26,065 bases of DNA from RBG-13-43-22 sp040755035 (GTDB lineage Bacteria > Desulfobacterota > RBG-13-43-22), in contig JBFMBU010000004.1 of assembly GCA_040755035.1 (NCBI GenBank), positions 1-26,065 of the forward strand. The letters are read 5' to 3'. Position numbers and translations under genes: made by a program. The notes below the pieces were generated by a model. It had not been told where the DNA came from and did not search any database. It was given only the letters and a program-made list of their open reading frames with translations. Positions 15,036 through 22,429 of the stretch are shown piece by piece (within the stretch, counting starts at the first letter, position 1; each line of letters starts with the position of its first letter).

Positions 15036-15540
15036 AGAAATAAGGGGGGCGGTAGTTGCCGCGGCCCTCAATATCTTTGAAACCATGTTTTTCATTTTTC
15101 TGGACCCGCTGGAATCGGGATCTATGACCGGTCCTCCGGTCATGGCTACAACCGATCCTCCCCCGGAGTCTTCCGCTTCCGACTCCTGGATAATTAAAAG
15201 CGAAATCTCCTTCAGCGGGATGCCATCGGGCCGTCTGCTGATCTTGTTCCCTTATGATCTCGGTCAATTGATGACCAAAAATTTTTTAGGATTTGAGGAT
15301 GAAGTCAATGAAGCCCAGATTTTTGATATGGGCAGCGAACTCTCCAACATGGTCTGTGGAAACGTGTTTTCCCTCCTGGATAAAAAATCCGTTTTTTCGC
15401 TGGGTTCCCCCAAGACCGAAAAAGTCCCCTTCGAGGAAAAAGGGAAATATATTCATCCCGAGGACCTGGTTTTGGATTTTTCCACCGAGGGGAACCCCGT
15501 GACCATCGTTGTTCAGTTGGTCCAGGTCCAATCTTCTTAA
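15028..15540 (+). CDS. cheX: CheX-like chemotaxis phosphatase (CheC/CheX/FliY family)
   Basis: A 170-residue protein. FETMFFIFLDP near residue 17, the strand SGRLLILFP (67-75), and the helix FDMGSELSNMVCGNVFSLL (99-117) fit the CheX fold; Glu104 and Asn107 form the ExxN signature that attacks phospho-CheY. A second such motif, as in CheC, is not seen, which favours CheX. A Pro/Ser-rich insertion (35-52) separates the first helix from the sheet. The start overlaps cheY, consistent with CheY-P being the substrate. Assignment rests on short motifs and context. Confidence 0.75.
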   Translation: MHEEIRGAVVAAALNIFETMFFIFLDPLESGSMTGPPVMATTDPPPESSASDSWIIKSEISFSGMPSGRLLILFPYDLGQLMTKNFLGFEDEVNEAQIFDMGSELSNMVCGNVFSLLDKKSVFSLGSPKTEKVPFEEKGKYIHPEDLVLDFSTEGNPVTIVVQLVQVQSS

Positions 15541-15621
15541 TCCTTCCCTAAACCGGGGGTGGACTCCTCAGCGGGATCCCTGTCCTTTCCCTGGAAATAA
15601 ATGCCGCTGACATAAAATATC

Positions 15622-16134
15622 ATGGATCATCAGGATTCAAACAATATCTACCGGCTGGAATATTTGCTGAAACCGGGCTATATCTTTTTCTCCCCCGAAC
15701 CCAGCTTGATTTTCACCGTCTTGGGCTCGGCGGTCACGATCTGTCTCTGGGACCGGGAAAAACACTACGGCGGGGCGGCCCATTTTATTTATCCCAAAAC
15801 CTCCAAACCCATGGAGGCCACTGCCAGATACGGAAATGTAGCGGTCCTGACCCTGATCAGACTCCTGACCGTGCAGGGGTCGGACAAAACGGTACTCGAA
15901 GCCCAACTATTCGGAGGGGGGGATCCCGATAATCAGGCTATAGGCACCTTAGGCGAACAAAATGTCCTGACGGCCAAGACCGTTCTCCGCCGCCAGGGTA
16001 TTTCCATTTCCTCAGAGGATGTAGGGGGGGCCAAGGGTCGAAAGCTGGTTTACAAGTCGGATACCAATGAGGCCATGGTCCTCAAGGTGGATCGTTTACG
16101 ACAGGAGGATTGGTTCCCCTATAAAACTCCATAG
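15622..16134 (+). CDS. CheD-like protein lacking the catalytic cysteine (probable pseudoenzyme)
   Basis: A 170-residue protein clearly of the CheD family: LKPGYIFFSPEPSL, VLGSAVTICLWDRE (33-46), GGAAHFIYP (50-58), EAQLFGGGDP, and EDVGGAKGRKLVYKSDTNEAMV. In the motif LGSC the cysteine is Ala37 (codon GCG at 15730-15732). His54 keeps the normal 17-residue spacing, and the position of the active-site Thr is Phe31 with Thr32 next to it. Deamidase activity is therefore not expected; a binding or regulatory role, for example on CheX, CheD1 or the receptor, is inferred. The frame is intact, so it is not a decayed gene. The start has no clear Shine-Dalgarno sequence. It lies 81 bases after cheX. Confidence 0.85.
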   Translation: MDHQDSNNIYRLEYLLKPGYIFFSPEPSLIFTVLGSAVTICLWDREKHYGGAAHFIYPKTSKPMEATARYGNVAVLTLIRLLTVQGSDKTVLEAQLFGGGDPDNQAIGTLGEQNVLTAKTVLRRQGISISSEDVGGAKGRKLVYKSDTNEAMVLKVDRLRQEDWFPYKTP

Positions 16135-16222
16135 TCCTCCGCTGAATAAACTCAGAGTTTTATGTCAAAATAACCTTGCACTCCTTAATAACTCCCCGGC
16201 TCCAATCTTTTTCAGGTTCTGC

Positions 16223-16250
16223 TTGACATCATAAATAGTTGTGCGAAAAT
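16223..16250 (+). promoter_or_regulatory. Candidate sigma-70 promoter of the NtrC-type regulator gene
   Basis: A perfect TTGACA (16223-16228) is followed after 16 bases by GAAAAT (16245-16250, 4 of 6 matches). Transcription would start about 70 bases before the regulator's ATG. No -24/-12 sequence was found in this gap. A 13-base palindrome, AAACTC-A-GAGTTT (16148-16160), lies about 100 bp upstream and could be an operator. Confidence 0.45.
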
Positions 16251-16328
16251 AGCCAGCGTTTACCTGCTGTCCCCCATCCCAAGGGCGCCTGAGCAGCAAA
16301 ATCTTTTGCGGAATTGGAAGATATACCT

Positions 16329-17741
16329 ATGCCCCACATTTTGGTCATTGATGATGATCCTTCGGTCAGGGATATCCTGGATGATTTCTTAAAGCTGAAA
16401 GGGTATGAGGTCTCGGTCACCGGGGATGGAGAGAGCGGGATAGCCCTCCTAACCGAAAGGCGTTTCGACCTCTATCTGGTGGATTTGGTATTACCGGGGA
16501 TTGGCGGAATGGAAGTTTTAAAAAGTGTATCCTCCAACAATATCACCATCCCGGCCATCGTCATCACCGGCTTCGGGGCCATTGAAACCGCGGTTGAGGC
16601 CATTAAATTAGGGGCTTTTGACTATATTACCAAACCCTTTGTCCTGGAGGAGTTGTTTCTGGTGGTGCAAAGGGCCTTGGATTTTTCCCGGCTTAAACAG
16701 GAAAACCTTTCCCTGAAAAGACAGTTGAAACAACGCTATGACTTCCAGGGTCTGATCGGCACTTCCCCGCAGATGCAAAAAGTCTATGGGCTGATCAAAA
16801 AAATCGCTGATACCGATGCCACCGTCCTCATAGAAGGGGAAAGCGGGACGGGAAAAGAACTGATCGCCAAAACCATCCATTTCAACAGTTCACGGGCTCA
16901 AAACCCTTTTGTGCCCTTTAACTGCGCGGCTATACCCCGGGACCTGCTGGAATCGGAACTCTTCGGTCATGAACGGGGGGCCTTCACCGGGGCCATCAAC
17001 ACCCGCATCGGGCGCTTTGAGCGGGCCAACGGGGGAACCATCCTCCTGGACGAGATAGGTGAATTACATCCTTCCTTTCAGGTAAAACTGCTCCGGGTAT
17101 TGCAAGAAAGGGAGTTTGAACGGGTCGGGGGGTCTAAAACCATTAAGGTCGATGTCCGCATACTGGCGGCCACCAATAAGAACTTGGAGCAGGAAACCAA
17201 AGCAGGACATTTCCGGGAGGATCTTTTTTACCGTTTGAACGTAATCCCCCTGCACATCCCTTCCCTGAGAGAGAGACGGGAAGATATTGCTCTTTTAACC
17301 GATTTTTTTGTAAATTATTTTTCCAGGAAAAGAAAAAGGGAAAATATCAGGATTCATCCCGAGATACTACATCTTTTCATGCAATACCCCTGGCCCGGCA
17401 ATGTCCGCGAACTGGAAAATCTGATCGAACGGGTAGTTATTTTAAGTGAGGATGGAGTGATCTCCCTCCGGGATCTGCCCCAACGGTTCCAGGAACTGAT
17501 CGGCAGCCCTTTAGCCCAAGAACCGGACCCCCTCCCTATTTATAACGAATCGGAACGGGAGGTCAGGCTTCCGGACCAGGGGCTGAATATGAATATCTTG
17601 GTGGAAGGCATTGAAAAAAGCCTCATTGAACAAGCCGTTCGAAAAGCCGGGGGTGTCAAAAGTAAAGCGGCTGAAATGCTCGGATTAAAACGTACCACTC
17701 TGCTGGAAAAAATGAAAAAATTTGCGCTGGATCTCAACTGA
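16329..17741 (+). CDS. Sigma-54-dependent response regulator, NtrC family (orphan, possible flagellar activator)
   Basis: A 470-residue activator with receiver (1-118), AAA+ domain (about 142-370) and Fis-type DNA-binding helix-turn-helix (about 438-465). The receiver has Asp8-Asp9, phospho-acceptor Asp52 (LVDLVLPG), Thr80 and Lys102. The AAA+ part has Walker A GESGTGKE (170-177), the sigma-54-contacting GAFTGA (217-222) and Walker B GGTILLDE. It should bind enhancers and open sigma-54 promoters once phosphorylated. The ATG at 16329 is preceded by GGAAG at about 9 bases; a TTG at 16314 would add five residues. No kinase gene adjoins it. Its own promoter looks sigma-70-like, which would suit a top-level regulator of the nearby sigma-54 operons, but that is inference. 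Confidence 0.9.
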   Translation: MPHILVIDDDPSVRDILDDFLKLKGYEVSVTGDGESGIALLTERRFDLYLVDLVLPGIGGMEVLKSVSSNNITIPAIVITGFGAIETAVEAIKLGAFDYITKPFVLEELFLVVQRALDFSRLKQENLSLKRQLKQRYDFQGLIGTSPQMQKVYGLIKKIADTDATVLIEGESGTGKELIAKTIHFNSSRAQNPFVPFNCAAIPRDLLESELFGHERGAFTGAINTRIGRFERANGGTILLDEIGELHPSFQVKLLRVLQEREFERVGGSKTIKVDVRILAATNKNLEQETKAGHFREDLFYRLNVIPLHIPSLRERREDIALLTDFFVNYFSRKRKRENIRIHPEILHLFMQYPWPGNVRELENLIERVVILSEDGVISLRDLPQRFQELIGSPLAQEPDPLPIYNESEREVRLPDQGLNMNILVEGIEKSLIEQAVRKAGGVKSKAAEMLGLKRTTLLEKMKKFALDLN

Positions 17742-17867
17742 TTCCTTCCACACCCAGACCCCAACTCATTGTCAGGCATTTTTCGTTTTTACTCTGCCGC
17801 CGTTTCTTTCCGTCATCTTTTTGACAGGTTTTTTTATAAAGACCTGCTTGAACCCTTTTTGCTTTCC

Positions 17868-17885
17868 AGCCCCTGAGGGTTTTTT
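17868..17885 (+). terminator. Candidate intrinsic terminator after the NtrC-type regulator
   Basis: AGCCC-CTGA-GGGTT can pair as a five-base stem (one G-U) with a four-base loop and runs straight into a T tract (17880-17885). The stem is short, so efficiency is uncertain. A second, AT-rich hairpin, AAAAGC-GATT-GCTTTT, follows at 17924-17939. Confidence 0.4.
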
Positions 17886-17887
17886 CT

Positions 17888-17900
17888 GTTAGTAACTAAC
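17888..17900. repeat. Perfect 13-bp palindrome upstream of the TPR-kinase-regulator operon, candidate activator site
   Basis: GTTAGT-A-ACTAAC, six-base arms around one base, in an AT-rich stretch. The one-base centre makes it a protein-binding site candidate rather than an RNA hairpin. Its centre lies about 120 bp upstream of the start predicted from the sigma-54 promoter at 17987. Confidence 0.4.
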
Positions 17901-17986
17901 TAAAATAATTAAAAATATTATTTAAAAGCGATTGCTTTTTCATTTTAGGGGAGGTCTTTTTTTCCTTCAAGCGATAAAAGAACCGG

Positions 17987-18003
17987 ATGGCATATTTGTT
18001 GCT
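17987..18003 (+). promoter_or_regulatory. Sigma-54-like -24/-12 promoter of the TPR-kinase-regulator operon
   Basis: ATGGCATATTTGTTGCT has TGGCA at -24 and a perfect TTGCT at -12 with exact spacing. The predicted start, about 18014, is only two bases before the ATG at 18016, so the mRNA would be almost leaderless; either that is real or the match is fortuitous. Confidence 0.5.
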
Positions 18004-18015
18004 TTCCGGTAAGGC

Positions 18016-19824
18016 ATGAAGTATTTCCCTCTTTTTATTCCCGTTTTTATAGCGCTCAGCCATCCCTTCCACCTTTCGGCCTCCGGTCTGGAAGAGGGGA
18101 TGGTTTCTCCCCATTTACAAAAGGCCTGGGCCTTTCTGGAAGCTGAAAGGCCGCATAAGGCCCTGGATTGTCTATCCCGGGGAAAAACCGATCCCGGACA
18201 AGCGCCGTATTACTTTTTTATACGTGGACGGGCTTGGGAAAAGTTGTCCCACCCCACTCAGGCTTTGGCCGATTATCGCTCGGCCTATTTTCATGCCCCT
18301 TCCGATACGCTTAAAGCCCTGGCCCTCCTGGAAAGAGCGGAGGCTTATTTCCGGTTTAAAAATTTTCATGAAGCCAAAATGGTGTACTCCCTTTTTTTCA
18401 GTCATTTCGGGATGTCGGCGCATTTATCTCGCGCCCATTTGGGAATGGCCAATAGTCTGACCGCCCTGAATATTCTGGACAAAGCCCTTGGTCACTACGA
18501 ACAAGCAGGGGAAACGGCCGCAACCTTTTTGGGAAAAGCCGTGGTCCTGCACCGCCTGGGCAGGTTCCAGGAAGCCCATGACTATTTTGTAAAAGGGACT
18601 TCATTGAGCAAGGCCCTGTTTGATCAAAACCCGGAGTTTCTATTTGCCTTCGGAGAAAACCTGCTGGAACTGGGCCGCGATAAAGAGGCCCTGGACTATC
18701 TGACCTCAAAGCGCTTAGACCCCGTATATAAGAAAAAAGGGGAACTGGTTATGGGGCGAATGGCTCTCCAGGCCGGAAACTACTTAGAAGCGCAGAAGTT
18801 TTTTGAATCCGCCCTAACCTCATCCGACCCCTCCACCAAGCAACAAGCCCTTTATCTATTAGCTGAGACCTATGTAACGACCCGAAAGACCGCTCAGGCC
18901 CGACAGGCCCTCTGGGAATACTGGTCCAAGTATCCCGGCGGAAGGCATTACGAGAGTGTCCTTTTGATGCTGGCAAAAATAGACCTGGCGGCCGGAAGGG
19001 AGGAAAGGTCCTCCCGCTGGTTGAAAGAATTGGGGACCCGTTCCCATCTCCAGGAAAAGACCTTGCTCGAGCTTGAGGGATTGCTGCTGCATCTGAAAGA
19101 CAAAGATCCCAGGCTGATGGGGTCTCTATGGAACATCATGGGCAAGCGATTTTTACAGGTTTCCCGCGAACCTTTTCTCCTGCTCATGGCCAAAGCTTTG
19201 AAGGGGAGCGGCGAATCCTTTGTGCGCCTCCATCAATGGCTGGCCCAAAACGGATCGGAACCGGTCCGAATGCAAAGTCGGGTGGCCCTGATCCGCCAAC
19301 AGATTGAATCCGGGCGGCTTGAAGAAGCCAGCCGGGCCCTATCCTCCCTGAAGACCACCAAAGTGCCCAGAGAGGAGCAACTACGACTGGAAGCGGCTCT
19401 GCTCCAGGCCCGGGGGGATTACCGGCAGGTTGCCAAGGTCCTCTTATCCATTAAAAAAGTGGGGCCCCAGGATCTTTCACTTCTGCAAGAGAGCCTTGCC
19501 CTGGGTGGTGACATTGAGCAGGCCTTACCGGTAATCGAGAAAAATATTAATCGCCTGGGAGGAAATTCCAAAATCTTTTCCCGGCTGGGCGATCTCTATT
19601 ATACCAAGGGAAAAGCGAAAGAAGCCCTTAATTATTATCAGAAGGTTTTAGAGAATGACCCCTTGAACGAATGGGCCTTGCTCCGGGCCGGAACCTTGCT
19701 CAAAGGAGAAGAAGCCCGGAAGCTATTGGGTAAAATCAGGGAGGAAAACTCTCTGGTCGGAAAATTTGCCAAAACGGGCCTGCGTGAACTGGAACTTCAA
19801 AAAAAGATGGGAGATAGGCTTTAA
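18016..19824 (+). CDS. Exported tetratricopeptide-repeat protein upstream of flagellar two-component genes
   Basis: A 602-residue protein with a short N-terminus (MKY), a hydrophobic stretch to about residue 20 and a small-residue site (SASG), fitting a signal peptide; the body is therefore probably periplasmic or membrane-tethered. Nearly all the rest is helix pairs of TPR type, for example ALADYRSAYFHAPSD, EALDYL, NYLEAQKFFESAL and the clear late repeat FSRLGDLYYTKGKAKEALNYYQKVLENDP (about 520-548). TPR arrays bind proteins; no catalytic motif is seen. An in-frame stop just upstream makes ATG 18016 the first possible start; its ribosome-binding site is poor. Its TAA overlaps the kinase ATG by one base, so it is coupled to a FlrB-like kinase. 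I do not recognise a named family. Confidence 0.8.
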   Translation: MKYFPLFIPVFIALSHPFHLSASGLEEGMVSPHLQKAWAFLEAERPHKALDCLSRGKTDPGQAPYYFFIRGRAWEKLSHPTQALADYRSAYFHAPSDTLKALALLERAEAYFRFKNFHEAKMVYSLFFSHFGMSAHLSRAHLGMANSLTALNILDKALGHYEQAGETAATFLGKAVVLHRLGRFQEAHDYFVKGTSLSKALFDQNPEFLFAFGENLLELGRDKEALDYLTSKRLDPVYKKKGELVMGRMALQAGNYLEAQKFFESALTSSDPSTKQQALYLLAETYVTTRKTAQARQALWEYWSKYPGGRHYESVLLMLAKIDLAAGREERSSRWLKELGTRSHLQEKTLLELEGLLLHLKDKDPRLMGSLWNIMGKRFLQVSREPFLLLMAKALKGSGESFVRLHQWLAQNGSEPVRMQSRVALIRQQIESGRLEEASRALSSLKTTKVPREEQLRLEAALLQARGDYRQVAKVLLSIKKVGPQDLSLLQESLALGGDIEQALPVIEKNINRLGGNSKIFSRLGDLYYTKGKAKEALNYYQKVLENDPLNEWALLRAGTLLKGEEARKLLGKIREENSLVGKFAKTGLRELELQKKMGDRL

Positions 19825-21032
19825 TGCTGGCCGCCGGACCTCTTCATGAGGCTTTTTCCAATTTTACGGCCGCGTCCAGAAGCCTGGAAGCGACTTATCT
19901 GAAATTACAGGAGGAGGTCCGCTATCTGACCGGCGTCCTGGAAGAGACCAACCAGCGCCTTTCCCGGGCCTTGAGCCAGACCGAAGAATCCAAGGATTTC
20001 CTGAACGGAATCCTTCAAGGTCTGGAGGAGGCCATCATCGTCCTCGACCCCGGGGAACGGGTGATTATGCTGAACCGGGCGGCCGAACACCTTCTGTTTC
20101 GCTCCTTGTCGGAATGGACCGGGCGCCCTTTTTATCCGGCCGAAGCCGGTCTCCGGGAAGAAGGGAGCGACACTTTTTGGATCACCCCCAAGAAAAAAAT
20201 CCCGGTGATGGTTTCCCGTTCCTTGATCCAGGACGCTGAAGGTCTGGTTCGGGGATATGTTGTGCTGATCAAGGATATTTCCCGCATCAAAGAAATGGAG
20301 CTCCAGCAGGAGAGAAACAAGCGGCTGATTGCCATGGGGGAGATGGCCGCCAAACTGGTGCACGAGATTAGAAACCCCTTGTGCAGTATGGAATTATATT
20401 CCACCATGTTAGCCGCAGACCTGGAACAGACCCCGCATGCCGACCTGGCCAAAGGGATATCCCAAGGGATCAGCAGTCTGAACCATGTGCTCAATAACAT
20501 GCATTATTTCGCCGTTTCTCAAAAACCGGTCTATAACCGGGTCGACTTAGCCGACACCCTTGACGAACTTTTTTTTATGCTCCGGCCCCTGATGGAGGCC
20601 AAGAGAATTCAATTAAAGAAAAAGCTTAACGGCCAGAGCCGCCTTTTGGGGGATAAAGAACTGATCAAACAGGTATTGTTAAATCTGCTCCTTAACGCCG
20701 TCGAGGCCACACCGGAAGAAGGAATGGTGGAACTGGCCCTGAGTAAAGGCGGCCGGGGAGAGATGATCGTTGAAATCAGTGACAATGGTCCGGGAGTCCC
20801 TGCCCAGTACCTGGAAAGGATTTTTGACCCTTTTTTCAGTTTGAAGGAGAAGGGGTCGGGTCTGGGCTTGTCCATCGCCGCCAATATCATGCAAACCCAT
20901 AGCGGAAGCATCAGGGTAGAAAATAGAAAAGAGCAAGGGGCTTGTTTTCAACTCATTTTCCCCGAGCAGGATACCCAGCCAGTGAAAAAAAGCCTTGAGT
21001 TCAGAGGACAGACAAAAAACGAAAAATCTTGA
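19824..21032 (+). CDS. Soluble PAS-type sensor histidine kinase, FlrB/FlgS-like
   Basis: A 402-residue kinase without membrane segments. It has an N-terminal coiled coil (about 15-55), a PAS domain (about 58-150, ILQGLEEAIIVLDPGERVIMLNRAAEHLL), a dimerisation/phosphotransfer helix with His180 in KLVHEIRNPLCSMELY, and an ATPase domain with LLLNAVEA (287-294), DNGPG (320-324) and GSGLGLS (344-350). The 'MGEMAAKLVHEIRNPL' style and soluble layout match FlrB/FleS/FlgS kinases, which sense flagellar assembly state and phosphorylate a FlrC-type regulator. That partner gene follows after 14 bases. Translation is coupled to the TPR gene (TAATG). The direct signal it senses is unknown. I leave the symbol empty because orthology cannot be tested here. 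Confidence 0.9.
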   Translation: MLAAGPLHEAFSNFTAASRSLEATYLKLQEEVRYLTGVLEETNQRLSRALSQTEESKDFLNGILQGLEEAIIVLDPGERVIMLNRAAEHLLFRSLSEWTGRPFYPAEAGLREEGSDTFWITPKKKIPVMVSRSLIQDAEGLVRGYVVLIKDISRIKEMELQQERNKRLIAMGEMAAKLVHEIRNPLCSMELYSTMLAADLEQTPHADLAKGISQGISSLNHVLNNMHYFAVSQKPVYNRVDLADTLDELFFMLRPLMEAKRIQLKKKLNGQSRLLGDKELIKQVLLNLLLNAVEATPEEGMVELALSKGGRGEMIVEISDNGPGVPAQYLERIFDPFFSLKEKGSGLGLSIAANIMQTHSGSIRVENRKEQGACFQLIFPEQDTQPVKKSLEFRGQTKNEKS

Positions 21033-21046
21033 AAGGCATTCGGCAC

Positions 21047-22363
21047 ATGAAACCCATTCTTGTTGTTGACGATGACTTGCAGATGCGCAAGGCCCTGAAC
21101 GAAGCCATCTCCAGGGTCGGTTTTGAAGCGGTTATGGCCGGAGACGGGCAGGAGGCTCTGCAGAAAATTCAGCAAAACTCCTATGCCATGGTGGTGACGG
21201 ACATGAAAATGCCAAGACTGGACGGCCTTTCTCTATTGAAGGAGATCCGTTCCCGCATCGGGCATATCCCCATCCTGGTCATTACCGGTTTTGGTACCAT
21301 CCAGGACGCCGTAGAGGTTATGAAGGAAGGGGCTTCGGATTACCTGCTCAAGCCCTTTTCCTTTGATGCCCTGATGACCAAAATTCGTTCGCTCATGGAA
21401 CGTCTGCATCAGGAACGGGGCTTGTTGACCGACAATCCCAAAATGCTCCAGCTCCTGCGCATCGCTGAAGAGGTAGCCCCCAGCGATACCTCGGTTTTGA
21501 TTTTCGGCGAGAGCGGCACCGGCAAGGAGCTTCTGGCCGGAATCATCCATAAACGGAGTCTGCGCCAGCGTAAACCCCTGGTAGCTATCAACTGCGCCGC
21601 CATACCCGACAGCCTTATGGAGTCGGAGCTCTTCGGTCATGAAAAAGGGGCCTTTACCGGGGCCAATGAGAAAAAAATAGGCAAGTTCGAATTCGCCGAC
21701 CAGGGGACTATACTCCTCGATGAAATCGGAGAGATGTCCTTGAATCTGCAGGCCAAACTGTTGCGGGTTTTGCAGGAAAGGGAAATAAACCGGGTCGGGG
21801 GCAACCGGTCCATTCCCATAGACATCCGGGTCATTGCCACCACCAACCGGGACTTATTCAAAGAATCCCTGGAGGGCCGCTTCCGCGAAGACTTGTTTTA
21901 TCGGCTTAATGTCTTTCCCCTCCATATTCCACCTCTAAGAGAGCGGCCGGAGGATATCATCCTGCTTTCCCGCCATTTTTTAAATCAATTTTCCGGGGTG
22001 CTGGGAAAAAACCTGAAAGGGTTTACCCCCCCGGCCAAGGAATTTCTCCAGGCCAGACCTTGGCGGGGAAATATCCGGGAACTGCAAAACACCATCCATC
22101 GCGCTGTGCATCTCTGCCGGGATTCCCGGGTGGATGTGGGTGATTTCATGCTGGAGCAAGCCCCGGTGACAGCCGGTTTGGCTTCCGGGACGATCAGAGA
22201 CTTGGAAAAGGATATGATCATGAAGACCTTAGAGGAGGTCAAGGGCAATAAAACCAAGGCCGCCAAAATCCTGGGGGTCAGCGTGCGGACCATCCGCAAC
22301 AAGCTTCATGAATATGGGAATTTTTTTCCCACTCCGCCGGCCGAACCTCTGATGAGAGGGTAG
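21047..22363 (+). CDS. Sigma-54-dependent response regulator, FlrC/FlgR-like
   Basis: A 438-residue NtrC-family activator: receiver (1-118) with Asp8-Asp9, phospho-acceptor Asp52 (VTDMKMPRLDG), Thr80 and Lys102; AAA+ domain (about 130-355) with GESGTGKE (154-161), GAFTGA (201-206) and TILLDEIGEM; Fis-type helix-turn-helix (about 398-422, GNKTKAAKILGVSVRTIRNKL). The GAFTGA loop is intact, so it should activate sigma-54 polymerase. It lies just after its likely kinase and 66 bases before flgB, the position of FlrC/FleR/FlgR in other flagellar clusters. I chose ATG 21047 (AAAGG about 10 bases upstream); a TTG at 21029 overlapping the kinase stop would add six residues. Confidence 0.9.
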   Translation: MKPILVVDDDLQMRKALNEAISRVGFEAVMAGDGQEALQKIQQNSYAMVVTDMKMPRLDGLSLLKEIRSRIGHIPILVITGFGTIQDAVEVMKEGASDYLLKPFSFDALMTKIRSLMERLHQERGLLTDNPKMLQLLRIAEEVAPSDTSVLIFGESGTGKELLAGIIHKRSLRQRKPLVAINCAAIPDSLMESELFGHEKGAFTGANEKKIGKFEFADQGTILLDEIGEMSLNLQAKLLRVLQEREINRVGGNRSIPIDIRVIATTNRDLFKESLEGRFREDLFYRLNVFPLHIPPLRERPEDIILLSRHFLNQFSGVLGKNLKGFTPPAKEFLQARPWRGNIRELQNTIHRAVHLCRDSRVDVGDFMLEQAPVTAGLASGTIRDLEKDMIMKTLEEVKGNKTKAAKILGVSVRTIRNKLHEYGNFFPTPPAEPLMRG

Positions 22364-22391
22364 GAAAAGGCCTGAAAGGGCCAAGAAATCC

Positions 22392-22408
22392 CTGGCATAA
22401 ATATTGAA
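22392..22408 (+). promoter_or_regulatory. Weak sigma-54-like promoter of the flgB operon
   Basis: CTGGCATAAATATTGAA keeps TGGCA at -24 and TTG at -12 with correct spacing, but the -12 GC is GA, a poor substitution for sigma-54. The predicted start near 22419 leaves an 11-base leader without a good Shine-Dalgarno sequence before the flgB ATG. Read-through from the upstream operon is an equally good explanation. Confidence 0.35.
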
Positions 22409-22429
22409 TAAAAAAATTAATGGTGCATC

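Noticed and set aside
16148..16160. Palindrome AAACTC-A-GAGTTT after the second cheD, considered as a terminator.
   Set aside because: The one-base centre and AT-rich arms do not make a stable RNA hairpin; at most it is an operator, without further support.
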